A stretch of DNA of 41,276 bases from an uncultured Lamprocystis sp. (GCF_903933125.1 NZ_CAIZIZ010000333.1:1-41276), one strand, 5' to 3'; shown: positions 25,771 to 33,798, counted from the first letter of the stretch. Translations and numbers: made by a program. The notes: a model not told the origin generated them from the sequence alone.

Positions 25771-27290
25771 CGGCCGCCGTGGATCCTGATCTGGTGTTGA
25801 TGGCGTCCGCGGGGCTGAGCGGTGCGGCCGTGTCGATGGCCCTGGACCGGTTGGTCCGACCCGGCGGCGCCGGTTTTCTTCGGCCATTGTCGGCCACTGC
25901 GATTCATGTCGGGCTCTTTGTCGTCTTCTGGTCCGGCTTTTGGGTGATGGTTGGTCGGCCGGGTTTCGCCGCCGCACTGACCCTCGCATTGCAGGGCCTG
26001 GTGGTTGCCGTCAGTAACGCCAAGTATCGCGCCCTGAATGAGCCCTTCGTCTTCTCCGACTTCGTTCTGTACCGCCAGGTCGTCCGCTTTCCGCGGCTCT
26101 ATCTGCCTTTCCTGGGGATTGGTCGTGCCGCCGCGGTGTTGTTCGCATTGACTGCCGCCATTGTCATTGGCTTGGTGCTGGAGGCGCCCTGGCCCGGCTG
26201 GGGGCTGCCCTGGCCCGCGATCCAGTTCGGCGGTGCCATCGTGCTGCTGGCCGGCGGCACCCGCGCGGCCCCGCGCATGAGTTTTGATCCGGTGCAGGAC
26301 TTGGCAACGTTCGGGTTGTTTCCCAGTCTGTGGTGCTACACCTGGACCGGACTCAGCCGTCGCCAGTTCGTCCCGCCGCGCGTCTGGATGGAGTGTCCGC
26401 AAGCTCCCGTGTTGGCCGAGGGCCGCGCGCTGCCCGATCTGATCCTGCTCCAAAGCGAGTCTTTCTTCGATGCGCGCCGACTCGGCGTGGGGGTGCGGCC
26501 CGGACTGCTGGCTGGTTTCGATCGGTTGCGGCGGGAGTCGCTGGTCCAGGGGCTGCTGTCGGTCCCGGCCTGGGGAGCGAATACGATGCGAACTGAATTT
26601 GCCGTTCTAACCGGTATTTCACCGAACTGGCTCGGTGTTCATCGGTTCAATCCGTATCTCAGCATCGCCCGTCAGGGACTGAGAGCATTGCCTCATCTGC
26701 TGCGGGAACTCGGCTATAGTACTGTTTGTGTCCACCCGCATTCAGCCGGTTTTTTTGGGCGCGACCGGATCTTTCCCCGACTCGGTTTCGACGCCTTCAT
26801 TGATATCGCGGAGTTTCCTGACGCCGAACGCGCGGGTCCGTTTGTGAGCGACGCCGCGGTGATGCGCAAGGTCGAGGCGGTCTTGGCGGCGGCAAGCGGT
26901 CCCACCTTTGTGTTTGTTATCACCATGGAAAATCATGGCCCGCTGCACTTGGAGTCGGTCTTGCCGGGGGATGTACAGCGGCTCTACCGGCAGCCGCCGC
27001 CCGCGGGTTGGGAGGATCTTAGCGTGTATCTTCGGCACCTGCTCAATGCCGATCGGATGTTTCTCGATTTGGCCGCGGTGCTCGCGGCACGGCCTCGTGG
27101 CGGCCTCTTGTGTTTGTATGGGGATCACGTCCCGAGCATGCCGCAAGTCTATGCCGATCTTGGGTATCGGGATTCACGTACCGACTATCTGATCTGGTCG
27201 ACGGATGGCGGGTCCGGGCGCGGCCGCGACTGTGCCGCTCACGAATTACCGCAGACCCTGTCCGCGTTGCTTAGGAATGGTTCAATTTAA
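25767..27290 (+). CDS. LtaS-type membrane sulfatase-fold protein (RkpI/WcbQ-like)
   Basis: A 507-residue protein: about 5 membrane helices (residues 1-200), then an extracytoplasmic alkaline-phosphatase/sulfatase-fold domain. Metal and nucleophile residues known from lipoteichoic acid synthase are present: Glu231 in LLQSESFFD, Thr273 in GANTMRTEFAVLTG, MENHGPLHL, and Asp453-His454 in YGDHVPSM. The family moves glycerophosphate or phosphoethanolamine from phospholipids, or hydrolyses phosphoesters. The start GTG overlaps the SDR stop (GTGA); the upstream part of the open frame lies inside the SDR. Being last in the operon beside the lipid and KpsCS genes, it may add or remove a phosphate-linked headgroup on the capsule lipid. 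Only 19 nt separate it from the converging creA. Confidence 0.88.
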   Translation: MTAAVDPDLVLMASAGLSGAAVSMALDRLVRPGGAGFLRPLSATAIHVGLFVVFWSGFWVMVGRPGFAAALTLALQGLVVAVSNAKYRALNEPFVFSDFVLYRQVVRFPRLYLPFLGIGRAAAVLFALTAAIVIGLVLEAPWPGWGLPWPAIQFGGAIVLLAGGTRAAPRMSFDPVQDLATFGLFPSLWCYTWTGLSRRQFVPPRVWMECPQAPVLAEGRALPDLILLQSESFFDARRLGVGVRPGLLAGFDRLRRESLVQGLLSVPAWGANTMRTEFAVLTGISPNWLGVHRFNPYLSIARQGLRALPHLLRELGYSTVCVHPHSAGFFGRDRIFPRLGFDAFIDIAEFPDAERAGPFVSDAAVMRKVEAVLAAASGPTFVFVITMENHGPLHLESVLPGDVQRLYRQPPPAGWEDLSVYLRHLLNADRMFLDLAAVLAARPRGGLLCLYGDHVPSMPQVYADLGYRDSRTDYLIWSTDGGSGRGRDCAAHELPQTLSALLRNGSI

Positions 27291-27309
27291 ATCAGTTCGT
27301 TGAAGAGGT

Positions 27310-27867
27310 TCATTTCGCGTTCTGGGGTGTGGAGGGCGTCGCGATCGGTGTTTGCCAAGGCGCAATGGCCACCACCGTGACGCTGTTCTTGGGTGAGCCC
27401 TCGATGATCCGGTCACTGTAGGTCAGATAGACCAGGACATTGCGCGGGGCATCGTAGAAGCGGACGACCTGAAGCGTCTTGAAGAGCAGTGAGGTCCGTT
27501 TCTTGAAGACCTCCTCGCCGTTGCGCTTCCCGCTGCGGATGTCGTCCGGCAAGGTGATTGGGCCGATCTGGGTGCACTCGATATCCGCATCCGAGGTGTC
27601 TTCCGCCACCCCGACGGCCCCGGAGATCCCGCCGGTCTTGGCTCGGCTCAGATAGCAGGCGACCCCGGGGAGATCCTCGTCCTGAAACACCTCGACGACG
27701 ATCTTGTCGTTCGGCCCCATGAACTTGAACTTGGTCCCCACGCTGCCGATGATATCGGCGGCGGCGGAGTGAGCGAATACCAGCGCGATCAGGGCGATCA
27801 GGGCGATCAGGGCGATCAGGGCGATGAAACCGAAGCGCGCGAGAGGCTCTGTGATCAATGTGTTCAT
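27310..27867 (-). CDS. creA: CreA family secreted protein
   Basis: A 185-residue protein of the CreA family, periplasmic and of unknown biochemical role. The mature part carries family motifs: [54 protein letters not shown] and [11 protein letters not shown]. The N-terminus is a signal peptide whose hydrophobic core is a perfect Ile-Ala-Leu repeat, encoded by a 9-bp tandem DNA repeat at 27785-27826, with probable cleavage near AHSAAA-DI. It is read towards the capsule locus and ends 19 nt from it. Strand and spacing suggest a separate transcription unit. Confidence 0.88.
   Translation of the reverse strand: MNTLITEPLARFGFIALIALIALIALIALVFAHSAAADIIGSVGTKFKFMGPNDKIVVEVFQDEDLPGVACYLSRAKTGGISGAVGVAEDTSDADIECTQIGPITLPDDIRSGKRNGEEVFKKRTSLLFKTLQVVRFYDAPRNVLVYLTYSDRIIEGSPKNSVTVVAIAPWQTPIATPSTPQNAK
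27785..27826. repeat. 9-bp tandem repeat in the CreA signal peptide
   Basis: GCGATCAGG occurs four times head to tail at 27785, 27794, 27803 and 27812, followed by a partial fifth unit GCGAT. On the coding strand each unit encodes Leu-Ile-Ala, so gain or loss of a unit would lengthen or shorten the signal-peptide core by three residues without a frameshift. Confidence 0.9.
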
Positions 27868-27936
27868 GTGCGGACCAATCCTCTGCTGCGTTCTCGGGTC
27901 TTGCCGCCCTGTCCGGTCCGATCCGGTCCGATCCGG

Positions 27937-29151
27937 TTAGCCCAAGGCTTTGGTTTCCGGTCCGAACAGCCGATCGGATTCCCGACGACTGCGCGTCAAG
28001 GCGTCCTCGATGGAGACCCCGAGGAACCAGTTGCCGGTGATCCCGAGCCGACTGCCGGCCAGCGCCCGGTCGATCTGGTCCACCACGGATGCATGACCGG
28101 CCCGCAAGGCCGGCAGGCGGTTGTGGGTTTCCCCCTGCGCGGCGATGTGCCGCGGGTCGACACCGAGTGCCTGGCAGGCGACCGTCACCTGTTCCTTCGG
28201 GCACAACTCGCCGGGACGGAAATGGAAGGCAAACCCGCGGTAGGTGCTGTCCGGCAGGAAGTCGCGCGACACCGCCGAGTAGAAGCTGCCTCCGACCGCG
28301 ATCAGACCGGCCAGCGGGGGCAGTTGCAGGTCGCTGACGCGGAAGGCCAGCGTCAGGGTCTCGATCTCCGCCATGGCGATGGCGGCGATCGTCTGCCGCG
28401 CGGCGGTGAAACCGTCCGGCATCAGTCGGGCGGCCTGATCCGGCGGGACCGCCAGCGTCAAATAGGCGCAGGTGAGCGCTGTACCATCGCCCAGGTCGAT
28501 CCGGAAACCGTCCGCATCGGGGGTGACAGCGCTGACATGCACCCCGGTGCGCACCTCAATGCGCTCTTGGGACGCAATCGCCTGAGGAATGCGGGACAGT
28601 CCATCAGCAAACGTGAAGGCCTTGATGACGTCCTTGCGGCGCGGCTTGCGCCGGAACAGGGCCTCCGCGGGATAGTCGTCCGCGTCCTGGCAGATCACCG
28701 CCTGGAAGGCGTGGCGCAGTAGATCGCGGTAGTTGCGTCGACCCAGGACCCGGCCGTAATAGTCGGCGACCCGCTGCCCGTCCTTGGGGGTGGTGAAGAG
28801 CCGCGGCAGCGAGACCGCCGCCTCCAATAGATGCAGGGCGGAGCCGATGGAGCGGCGCTTGCCGTCTTTCCAGAGCCGGTAGCCGACCTTGGTCTTGGTC
28901 TGCACCGCGGCGGTCAGACCCAGATCGTCCATGATGCCGAGCAGGTTGCCGTAACTGTTGAAGCAGGTGTGGCTGCCGGCCTCGGTCCAGAACCCATCGA
29001 GTCCCGCGAACGGGTGGGTCTTGATACAGCCACCGACCCGCTGGGACGACTCCAGCACCAGCGTGCGCAGTCCGCGCCGCGCCGAAAAATGGGCGGCACC
29101 CAGGCCGCTGATGCCGGCGCCGATAACAATATGGTCGAAGTCCTTGGTCAT
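27937..29151 (-). CDS. FAD-dependent amine oxidase/protoporphyrinogen-oxidase-like protein
   Basis: A 404-residue flavoprotein. It begins with an FAD-binding Rossmann motif (IVIGAGISGLGAAH, about 8-21), followed by the adenine-ribose Glu (VLES) and the GG motif SQRVGGCIKTH. Near the C-terminus, ITGNWFLGVSIEDALTRS matches the second FAD motif of the HemY/amine oxidase superfamily. Overall it resembles proteins annotated as protoporphyrinogen oxidase or NAD(P)-binding FAD oxidoreductase; the substrate is not evident. The open frame extends further upstream, but I take the ATG at 29151, which directly precedes the FAD motif and lies only 5 nt after the stop of the upstream gene. No capsule link is implied. 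Confidence 0.82.
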   Translation of the reverse strand: MTKDFDHIVIGAGISGLGAAHFSARRGLRTLVLESSQRVGGCIKTHPFAGLDGFWTEAGSHTCFNSYGNLLGIMDDLGLTAAVQTKTKVGYRLWKDGKRRSIGSALHLLEAAVSLPRLFTTPKDGQRVADYYGRVLGRRNYRDLLRHAFQAVICQDADDYPAEALFRRKPRRKDVIKAFTFADGLSRIPQAIASQERIEVRTGVHVSAVTPDADGFRIDLGDGTALTCAYLTLAVPPDQAARLMPDGFTAARQTIAAIAMAEIETLTLAFRVSDLQLPPLAGLIAVGGSFYSAVSRDFLPDSTYRGFAFHFRPGELCPKEQVTVACQALGVDPRHIAAQGETHNRLPALRAGHASVVDQIDRALAGSRLGITGNWFLGVSIEDALTRSRRESDRLFGPETKALG

Positions 29152-29156
29152 CTCGA

Positions 29157-29702
29157 TTACTGATCCAGCTGTGGATTGGTAGTGCCTTCGACCCGCGGTT
29201 CGACAGGCGCCAGGCTGAGGTAACTGATGTCCGGTTCCGGGGTGGGGGTGGGCGGGGGTGCGCAGTCCGCCAGGGTCCAATCGTCGCCCGGCACCAGGCT
29301 CAGATAACTGGTGTCCAGGTCCGGTCCGCCGCCGACCGGTGGCTCCTCCAGATTGCCGCCTTGCGGCGCCAGGGCCAGGTGCCCGGTGTCGATGCCGCGC
29401 GCCCGTGCGGGCGGATGCGTCGAATCCGTCGCGGCCATCGCGTCGTCGCTGTCCGGTCCGCCCGGATCGTCCACCGGGGTGACGGTGAGCGTGGCCCCGG
29501 CGTGAGCAAAAATCGTCTCGAAGCGGGCCGCGGTGGCGAAATCGACGCCGCGTTTGACGATGACGGGCCGGCCGGTGAACAGACGCTCTGTGCCCTTGTC
29601 GGTCAGCTTGAAGACCGCGCGCAGGCGCTGCCGGACTTGCTCTGGGTCGGCGCCTGGTGCGATCAGACCCAGGTAACTGAGATCGAAGCGTTCGTCGGAC
29701 AT
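29157..29702 (-). CDS. Small-domain protein with four YLxLxP motifs
   Basis: A 181-residue protein without signal peptide. Residues about 18-77 match a small alpha/beta module that I recall at the end of various gammaproteobacterial membrane proteins, with pattern VRQRLRAVFKLTDKGTERLF and GRPVIVKRGVDFATAARFE. A related motif occurs four times: SYLGLIAP (9-16), GHLALAP (107-113), SYLSLVP (132-138) and SYLSLAP (160-166), each after an acidic or hydrophobic Asp-Leu/Thr/Ile. The connecting sequence is Pro-, Gly- and Asp-rich and probably disordered. The start ATG follows GTGGAACC. It ends just before the FAD-protein start, so the two are probably cotranscribed. Function unknown; the repeats may be short docking motifs. 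Confidence 0.7.
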   Translation of the reverse strand: MSDERFDLSYLGLIAPGADPEQVRQRLRAVFKLTDKGTERLFTGRPVIVKRGVDFATAARFETIFAHAGATLTVTPVDDPGGPDSDDAMAATDSTHPPARARGIDTGHLALAPQGGNLEEPPVGGGPDLDTSYLSLVPGDDWTLADCAPPPTPTPEPDISYLSLAPVEPRVEGTTNPQLDQ

Positions 29703-29819
29703 GGTTCCACTCGCTCTTGGCAGCGTGCCCCTGCCGTCATCGCGCCGACGGGCCATACCGAAGGCGCGCGTCGGCAGCCTGGGATAGAGCCCGCTGGGGC
29801 GGATCGACGCGGAACGCGT

Positions 29820-30419
29820 TTACTCGATCGTTTTGCTCAGGCTGACGGCCCCGCGGACATCACCGACAGCATAACCGCGCGCCTGGTCTTCTGGATAGGC
29901 TTGATCCAGTGCGGCGGCGACTTCCGGGGTGATGGCGCTGCCATGACAGGCCAGACAGGGTTCACCGGTCGGAATCGCCTTCATGAAGCGGAACTGCTTG
30001 GTACCGTCGACTTGCACCACTTCGGCGAAGGCCATGGTGTCGACCGGCTCACCGGCCGCCTGGCGTTGATCGAAGCGGGTCAGGACCTGCTGCTCCCAGG
30101 CGTCCGGTGTGTCGAGCTGCGGATTGCGTGTCTTGAGACTGACGCGTCCGACCTCCCAGCCGGACCGGGTGGCAATGTCTTTCGCGATGGCCGGCGCGCG
30201 GTCCTGGCAGATGCTGACGGCCTTGGTCGGCCCGCCGGCCTTCATGGCGGCCTCCAGCTCACCTTTCAGGGTGCCGGCGAACTCCTTGACGAGTGACTTG
30301 GCTTCCTCGGCCAGTGGGTTTGCCGTCGGCGCGGCAGCCGCGGGCGCCGCGGGTGGCTCCGCGGCCAGTGCCCCGGCGGCAAACAGGGTGGCCATCGCGC
30401 TGAGCAGGATGTGGTTCAT
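29820..30419 (-). CDS. DUF3365 (Tll0287-like) periplasmic c-type haem protein
   Basis: A 199-residue secreted protein with an N-terminal signal peptide (MNHILLSAMATLFAAGALAA), an Ala/Pro-rich linker and a DUF3365 domain. One CxxCH haem site, Cys155-Leu-Ala-Cys158-His159 (PCLACHG), lies in the typical position after FRFMKAIPTGE. Other family marks are AVSICQDRAPAIA and VGRVSLKTRNPQL. Such domains are haem sensors or redox proteins and often form the sensor half of signalling proteins; here the domain stands alone. A clear GGAG lies 7 nt before the ATG. It may head an operon with the YLxLxP and FAD genes, although 117 nt separate them. Confidence 0.87.
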   Translation of the reverse strand: MNHILLSAMATLFAAGALAAEPPAAPAAAAPTANPLAEEAKSLVKEFAGTLKGELEAAMKAGGPTKAVSICQDRAPAIAKDIATRSGWEVGRVSLKTRNPQLDTPDAWEQQVLTRFDQRQAAGEPVDTMAFAEVVQVDGTKQFRFMKAIPTGEPCLACHGSAITPEVAAALDQAYPEDQARGYAVGDVRGAVSLSKTIE

Positions 30420-30582
30420 GAGAAAACTCCAGTGAGTCGATATGGTTGATCAGGGTACTCTGAGACAGCGGTGGAGTGTGCCTGGTTCTGACTGCCGGGG
30501 CTTTGCGGAAACGCATGCGGTGGGTGCCGCGGCTTAACGTGGTCATCGAGTGGGTATACGGGCGTCAAACGCGATCACCGGA

Positions 30583-30956
30583 CCTAGCAGCCTGTCGGAC
30601 TTAGCCCCTAGAATATCGACAACTTATTTGACAACCGGACAGCTACGCCAATCTAAGCGCCGCAACCATCTGAGAAATAGATAAAAAAGCTAGCGCCTAC
30701 CGTCCGGCGTGCTCGTATATCAAATGATTCCTCGATAAGAGCATGAGTCAATATAAAGGCTTTTTGTTGCTCCATAATCTAACGTAAGGTGATTTCCGCG
30801 AAAAATCCAACTTGTAGGAGCCCGCTTGCGGGCGACGGGGGGGGGCAGAATGACGCGATTCCGGCAGGTCACGTCGCCCGCAAGCGGGCTCCTACGGAGC
30901 TTGATTCTTGATAGCGTCTTATTCGGAAATCGCCTAAAGTCCGACAGGCTGCTAGG
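30583..30956. mobile_element. MITE-like element with nested inverted repeats
   Basis: The ends are an 18-bp perfect inverted repeat: CCTAGCAGCCTGTCGGAC (30583-30600) and GTCCGACAGGCTGCTAGG (30939-30956), extended by a few bases inward. Inside is a second pair, AAGGTGATTTCCG (30786-30798) against CGGAAATCGCCT (30924-30935), and in the centre a long hairpin of REP type: GTAGGAGCCCGCTTGCGGGC (30815-30834) against GCCCGCAAGCGGGCTCCTAC (30875-30894). No transposase or other frame is present in the 374 bp. This is the structure of a non-autonomous element, perhaps with a REP inserted into an older one. The remaining gap (30420-30582) holds nothing I can support. Confidence 0.6.
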
Positions 30957-31014
30957 GGCGGATTTCAAACCGGCCCCTACGCCGAGGCCAGGTCTGGATA
31001 CCAGGCGCGAAGGG

Positions 31015-31020
31015 TATAAT
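31015..31020 (+). promoter_or_regulatory. Perfect -10 box before the asparagine-synthase-like gene
   Basis: TATAAT at 31015-31020 lies 75 nt before the ATG at 31095 and 59 nt after the MITE-like element. No good -35 box lies at 15-18 nt upstream (TCTGGA at 30993 is poor), so an activator or a weak promoter would be needed. Confidence 0.35.
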
Positions 31021-31094
31021 CCGCTCGCGGCCTCACCGTGGCGGGATGCGCTTCAGTCCTCGCCCGGAAGTCGCCACCACCCCCCGGAGTAGTG

Positions 31095-32930
31095 ATGCAG
31101 GCCATATGCGGTTGGATGGGGCAGATCGCCGACGCGGCGGCCTCGGACCAAATCCTCGACCAGCTGCTCGGCCGCTGCGGCGGTGGTGCACCGCAGGGCA
31201 AGGGCGCGGGTCTCATCCGCCACCTGAGCGGACATGCGGGCACCCTGGCCGGAGCTGGGCAGGCCTACTCGGATGGGGAGCTGCTGGTCTGTCTCACCGA
31301 GCCGATCATGCTGTCGGCTGGTTCCGCGCCGGCCGTGTCGGCGGACGCGGCGGCGGTGGCCCGACGCTATCACGCGCAGGGCGATGCCCTGCTGGGGCAC
31401 TGTCACGGCAGCTTCGCCCTGGTCGTCATGGACTTGCGCCGCCGTAAGATCCTGATGGCCGTGGATCGGGCCGGCATCAGGCCGCTGTACTTCTGTCGCA
31501 GCGGCGCGGCCGTGGTCTTCGCCAGTCGACTGTCCGCGCTGCGCGCGCTCCCCGGCTTCCAGGCGAACCTGAGCGATCAGGCGCTCTTCGATTATCTGTA
31601 TTGTCACGTCGTCCCGAGTCCGGGCACTATCTATCAAGGCGTTGAAAAGCTGCTGCCGGCCCAGGCCGTCGACCTGGGTCCGCTGGGTCGCCATGCGTTC
31701 TTTTATTGGCAGATGCCGTATCGAGACGACAACCCGGCCGCGCTGACCGATCTCAAGCGCGAATTTCGCGCTCTGCTGCCCCGGGTGGTGGAGCAGGCCG
31801 CGGCCGCTCCCGGAGCCGACGCGACCGCGGTCGGCTGTTTCCTGAGCGGCGGCACCGACAGTTCCACCGTCGCCGGCACGCTGCGCCAATTGCGCGGAGC
31901 ACCGGTGCGCACCTACTCGATGGGATTTGCCGCGGCGGGTTTCAACGAGCGCGATGATGCGCGTCTCGCGGCGCGTCACTTCGCGACGGATGCGCGTGAA
32001 TACCAGGTTGAGCCGCAGGACGTGTTCGAGGCCATTCCGCTGGTGGCCGCCTATTGCGATGAGCCCTTCGCCAACGCCTCCATCGTGCCCGCCTACCTGT
32101 GCGCCCGCTATGCCCGCGCGGACGGTATGGAGCGCTTATTGGGCGGTGACGGCGGTGACGAGATTTTCGGCGGCAATGCCCGCTATGCCAACCAACAGGT
32201 TTTCGAGATCTACGCCAATCTGCCCGGCTGGCTGCGCCGCGGACTGGTCGACCCGCTCGCCGCCATTCCCGGACTGCGCAAGTTCAAGCGCTACGTGGAG
32301 CAGGCCCGCATCCCCCTGCCGGACCGTCTGGAGAATTACAACTTCCTGCACCGTACGCCGCTTGCCGAAATCTTCGACTCCGGCTTCCTCGCGCGGGTCG
32401 ATCCGGACGCGCCCTTGGCGAGTCAGCGCGCCTGTTACGAGCGCACCGCTTCCCGTGCCATCGTCAACCGGATGATGCATCTCGATCTCAAGATCACCCT
32501 GGCGGACAACGATCTGCGCAAGGTCAGCCAGGCCTGCGAACTGGCGGGGATCGACGTCCGGTATCCGCTGCTCGATGAGCGTCTCATGACCTTCGCGGCC
32601 GGGGTACCGCCCCAGATACAGATCAAGAACAACCAGTTGCGCTGGTTCTTCAAGGAGGCGTTGGCCGATTTCCTGCCGCCCGCGATTCTCACCAAGAAAA
32701 AACACGGCTTTGGTGTGCCGATCGGTCTGTGGTTGGCCGAGTACCCGCCGCTCAAGGCCCTGACCGTGGACAGCCTGGGCACCTTGCGCGAGCGCGGCAT
32801 CGTCAATCCCGCCTATATCGATTGGCTGCGCGCCCGGCACGCGGGCGAGCACGCGGGCTATTACGGCGTCATGCTGTGGGTGCTGGTCATGTTGGAGCAG
32901 TGGTTGCGCGCCCATGGCCATGCGTCCTGA
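31095..32930 (+). CDS. Asparagine-synthase-like amidotransferase with atypical glutaminase N-terminus
   Basis: A 611-residue AsnB-family protein. The C-terminal synthetase domain is intact: PP-loop FLSGGTDSSTVAG (SGGTDS at 251-256), GGDGGDEIFGG and a conserved KKKHGFGVPIGLW near 540. The N-terminal Ntn-glutaminase domain is unusual. The family starts MCGI so that Cys2 becomes the N-terminal nucleophile; here Cys is residue 5 (MQAICGWMG), the codon before it is ATA, and the usual RGPD(G) motif downstream is not visible. ATG at 31095 has GGAG 6 nt upstream. The protein may use free ammonia or need N-terminal trimming. Relatives act on aspartate or on peptide and sugar carboxylates. The next gene overlaps its end. 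Confidence 0.82.
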   Translation: MQAICGWMGQIADAAASDQILDQLLGRCGGGAPQGKGAGLIRHLSGHAGTLAGAGQAYSDGELLVCLTEPIMLSAGSAPAVSADAAAVARRYHAQGDALLGHCHGSFALVVMDLRRRKILMAVDRAGIRPLYFCRSGAAVVFASRLSALRALPGFQANLSDQALFDYLYCHVVPSPGTIYQGVEKLLPAQAVDLGPLGRHAFFYWQMPYRDDNPAALTDLKREFRALLPRVVEQAAAAPGADATAVGCFLSGGTDSSTVAGTLRQLRGAPVRTYSMGFAAAGFNERDDARLAARHFATDAREYQVEPQDVFEAIPLVAAYCDEPFANASIVPAYLCARYARADGMERLLGGDGGDEIFGGNARYANQQVFEIYANLPGWLRRGLVDPLAAIPGLRKFKRYVEQARIPLPDRLENYNFLHRTPLAEIFDSGFLARVDPDAPLASQRACYERTASRAIVNRMMHLDLKITLADNDLRKVSQACELAGIDVRYPLLDERLMTFAAGVPPQIQIKNNQLRWFFKEALADFLPPAILTKKKHGFGVPIGLWLAEYPPLKALTVDSLGTLRERGIVNPAYIDWLRARHAGEHAGYYGVMLWVLVMLEQWLRAHGHAS

Positions 32931-33735
32931 GCAGTCCGGCGCGATCCCCCCGACGGGGGGCTCCATGGCGCCGCGGCCGGGGGCGCCTCATGGTGCTCGG
33001 GCCAGGTTCAATCCTGTTGCCGCTGGTGGTCCGCCCGCCCGCTGGACCGAGCCGCTGAAACGTCACAGGTATCTGATCCTGCTCCTGGTGCTGGTGTGCG
33101 TCCTGGTTGTGCAGTCGGTTGATCGGCGGCTGGTCGGCGTGACCGCCATCGCGGAGTTGCTCGTGATGATCTCGCTGGCCGCCATGGTGCTGGTGGTGTT
33201 CGAGGGGCGCCGGGGCCGGATCGCAGCCCTGTGGTCCGGGGTCGTGGTGGCCGCCCTGGGCGGGGCGCGCTACCTCCTGCCGGCGGTCTCCCAGCCTGGG
33301 CTGGAAGTCCTGCAACAGGTGCTGTTGATGTGTTTTCACGGCTGGGCCGCGGCCCTGATTCTCCGTGACGTCTTTCAGCAGGCGCAGATTCGTACGGACG
33401 ACGTGCTCGGGGCCGTGAGCGGCTATCTCCTGGCCGCCGCGGCCTGGGCGAACCTCTATGCCGTTTTCGAGATCCTGTTCCCCGGCTCCTTCACCATCAG
33501 TCCCGACCTGACGGCCCAGTTCAGCGATCTGCGGGGGCGCCTGGCCCTGTTCACCTATTTCAGCCTCGCGACCATTACCTCGGTCGGCTATGGCGACATT
33601 GCGCCGGCACGCGGACCCATGACCGCCTTCGCCATGCTCGAAACCGTATTCGGCCAGTTCTATATCGCCGTCGTCGTCGCGCAGCTCGTCGGTATGCGTT
33701 TGGCGCAAGGGACGCGGGGGAAGGGCGGCCGGTGA
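32914..33735 (+). CDS. Potassium-channel-family membrane protein
   Basis: A 273-residue ion channel subunit. The pore helix and selectivity filter are clear: YFSLATITSVGYGD, with TSVGYGD at 222-228, characteristic of K+ channels. Several hydrophobic segments precede it (about 52-70, 76-93, 105-120, 130-145, 165-185), and one helix follows the filter (about 235-257). There is no recognisable RCK/TrkA regulatory domain; the protein ends in a short basic tail. The N-terminal 45 residues are Pro/Gly-rich. ATG at 32914, 32920 or 32965 could each start it; the first two overlap the 3' end of the amidotransferase gene, which suggests cotranscription. Confidence 0.83.
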   Translation: MAMRPEQSGAIPPTGGSMAPRPGAPHGARARFNPVAAGGPPARWTEPLKRHRYLILLLVLVCVLVVQSVDRRLVGVTAIAELLVMISLAAMVLVVFEGRRGRIAALWSGVVVAALGGARYLLPAVSQPGLEVLQQVLLMCFHGWAAALILRDVFQQAQIRTDDVLGAVSGYLLAAAAWANLYAVFEILFPGSFTISPDLTAQFSDLRGRLALFTYFSLATITSVGYGDIAPARGPMTAFAMLETVFGQFYIAVVVAQLVGMRLAQGTRGKGGR

Positions 33736-33767
33736 GGCGGGCGTATCATCACCAGCGCCGCGGAAAA

Positions 33768-33798
33768 CCGCCAACTGGCGGTGCGACTGCAGTCGCAC
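33768..33798. repeat. Two adjoining hairpins between convergent genes
   Basis: CCGCCAACTGGCGG (33768-33781) and GTGCGACTGCAGTCGCAC (33781-33798) are near-perfect palindromes side by side in the gap between the K+ channel and the converging nuclease gene. They may stop transcription from one or both sides, though no T-tract follows. The second is of the same type as the GTGCGGC...GCCGCAC hairpin at 737-754. Confidence 0.5.

Noticed and set aside
27413-28204. Open frame of 263 residues on the - strand across creA and the FAD gene
   Set aside because: It is a shifted frame of two recognised genes, rich in Arg, Gly and Pro, without any motif.
29361-30296. 311-residue + strand frame opposite the YLxLxP and DUF3365 genes
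   Set aside because: The - strand genes have clear motifs, a signal peptide and ribosome-binding sites; this frame has none.
30491-30510. CGCAAAGCCCCGG on the - strand upstream of the DUF3365 gene, resembling part of a GEMM riboswitch
   Set aside because: The GGCAAAC start, GNRA-looped P2 stem and closing GGGTTGCC are missing, unlike the convincing copy at 40853-40938.
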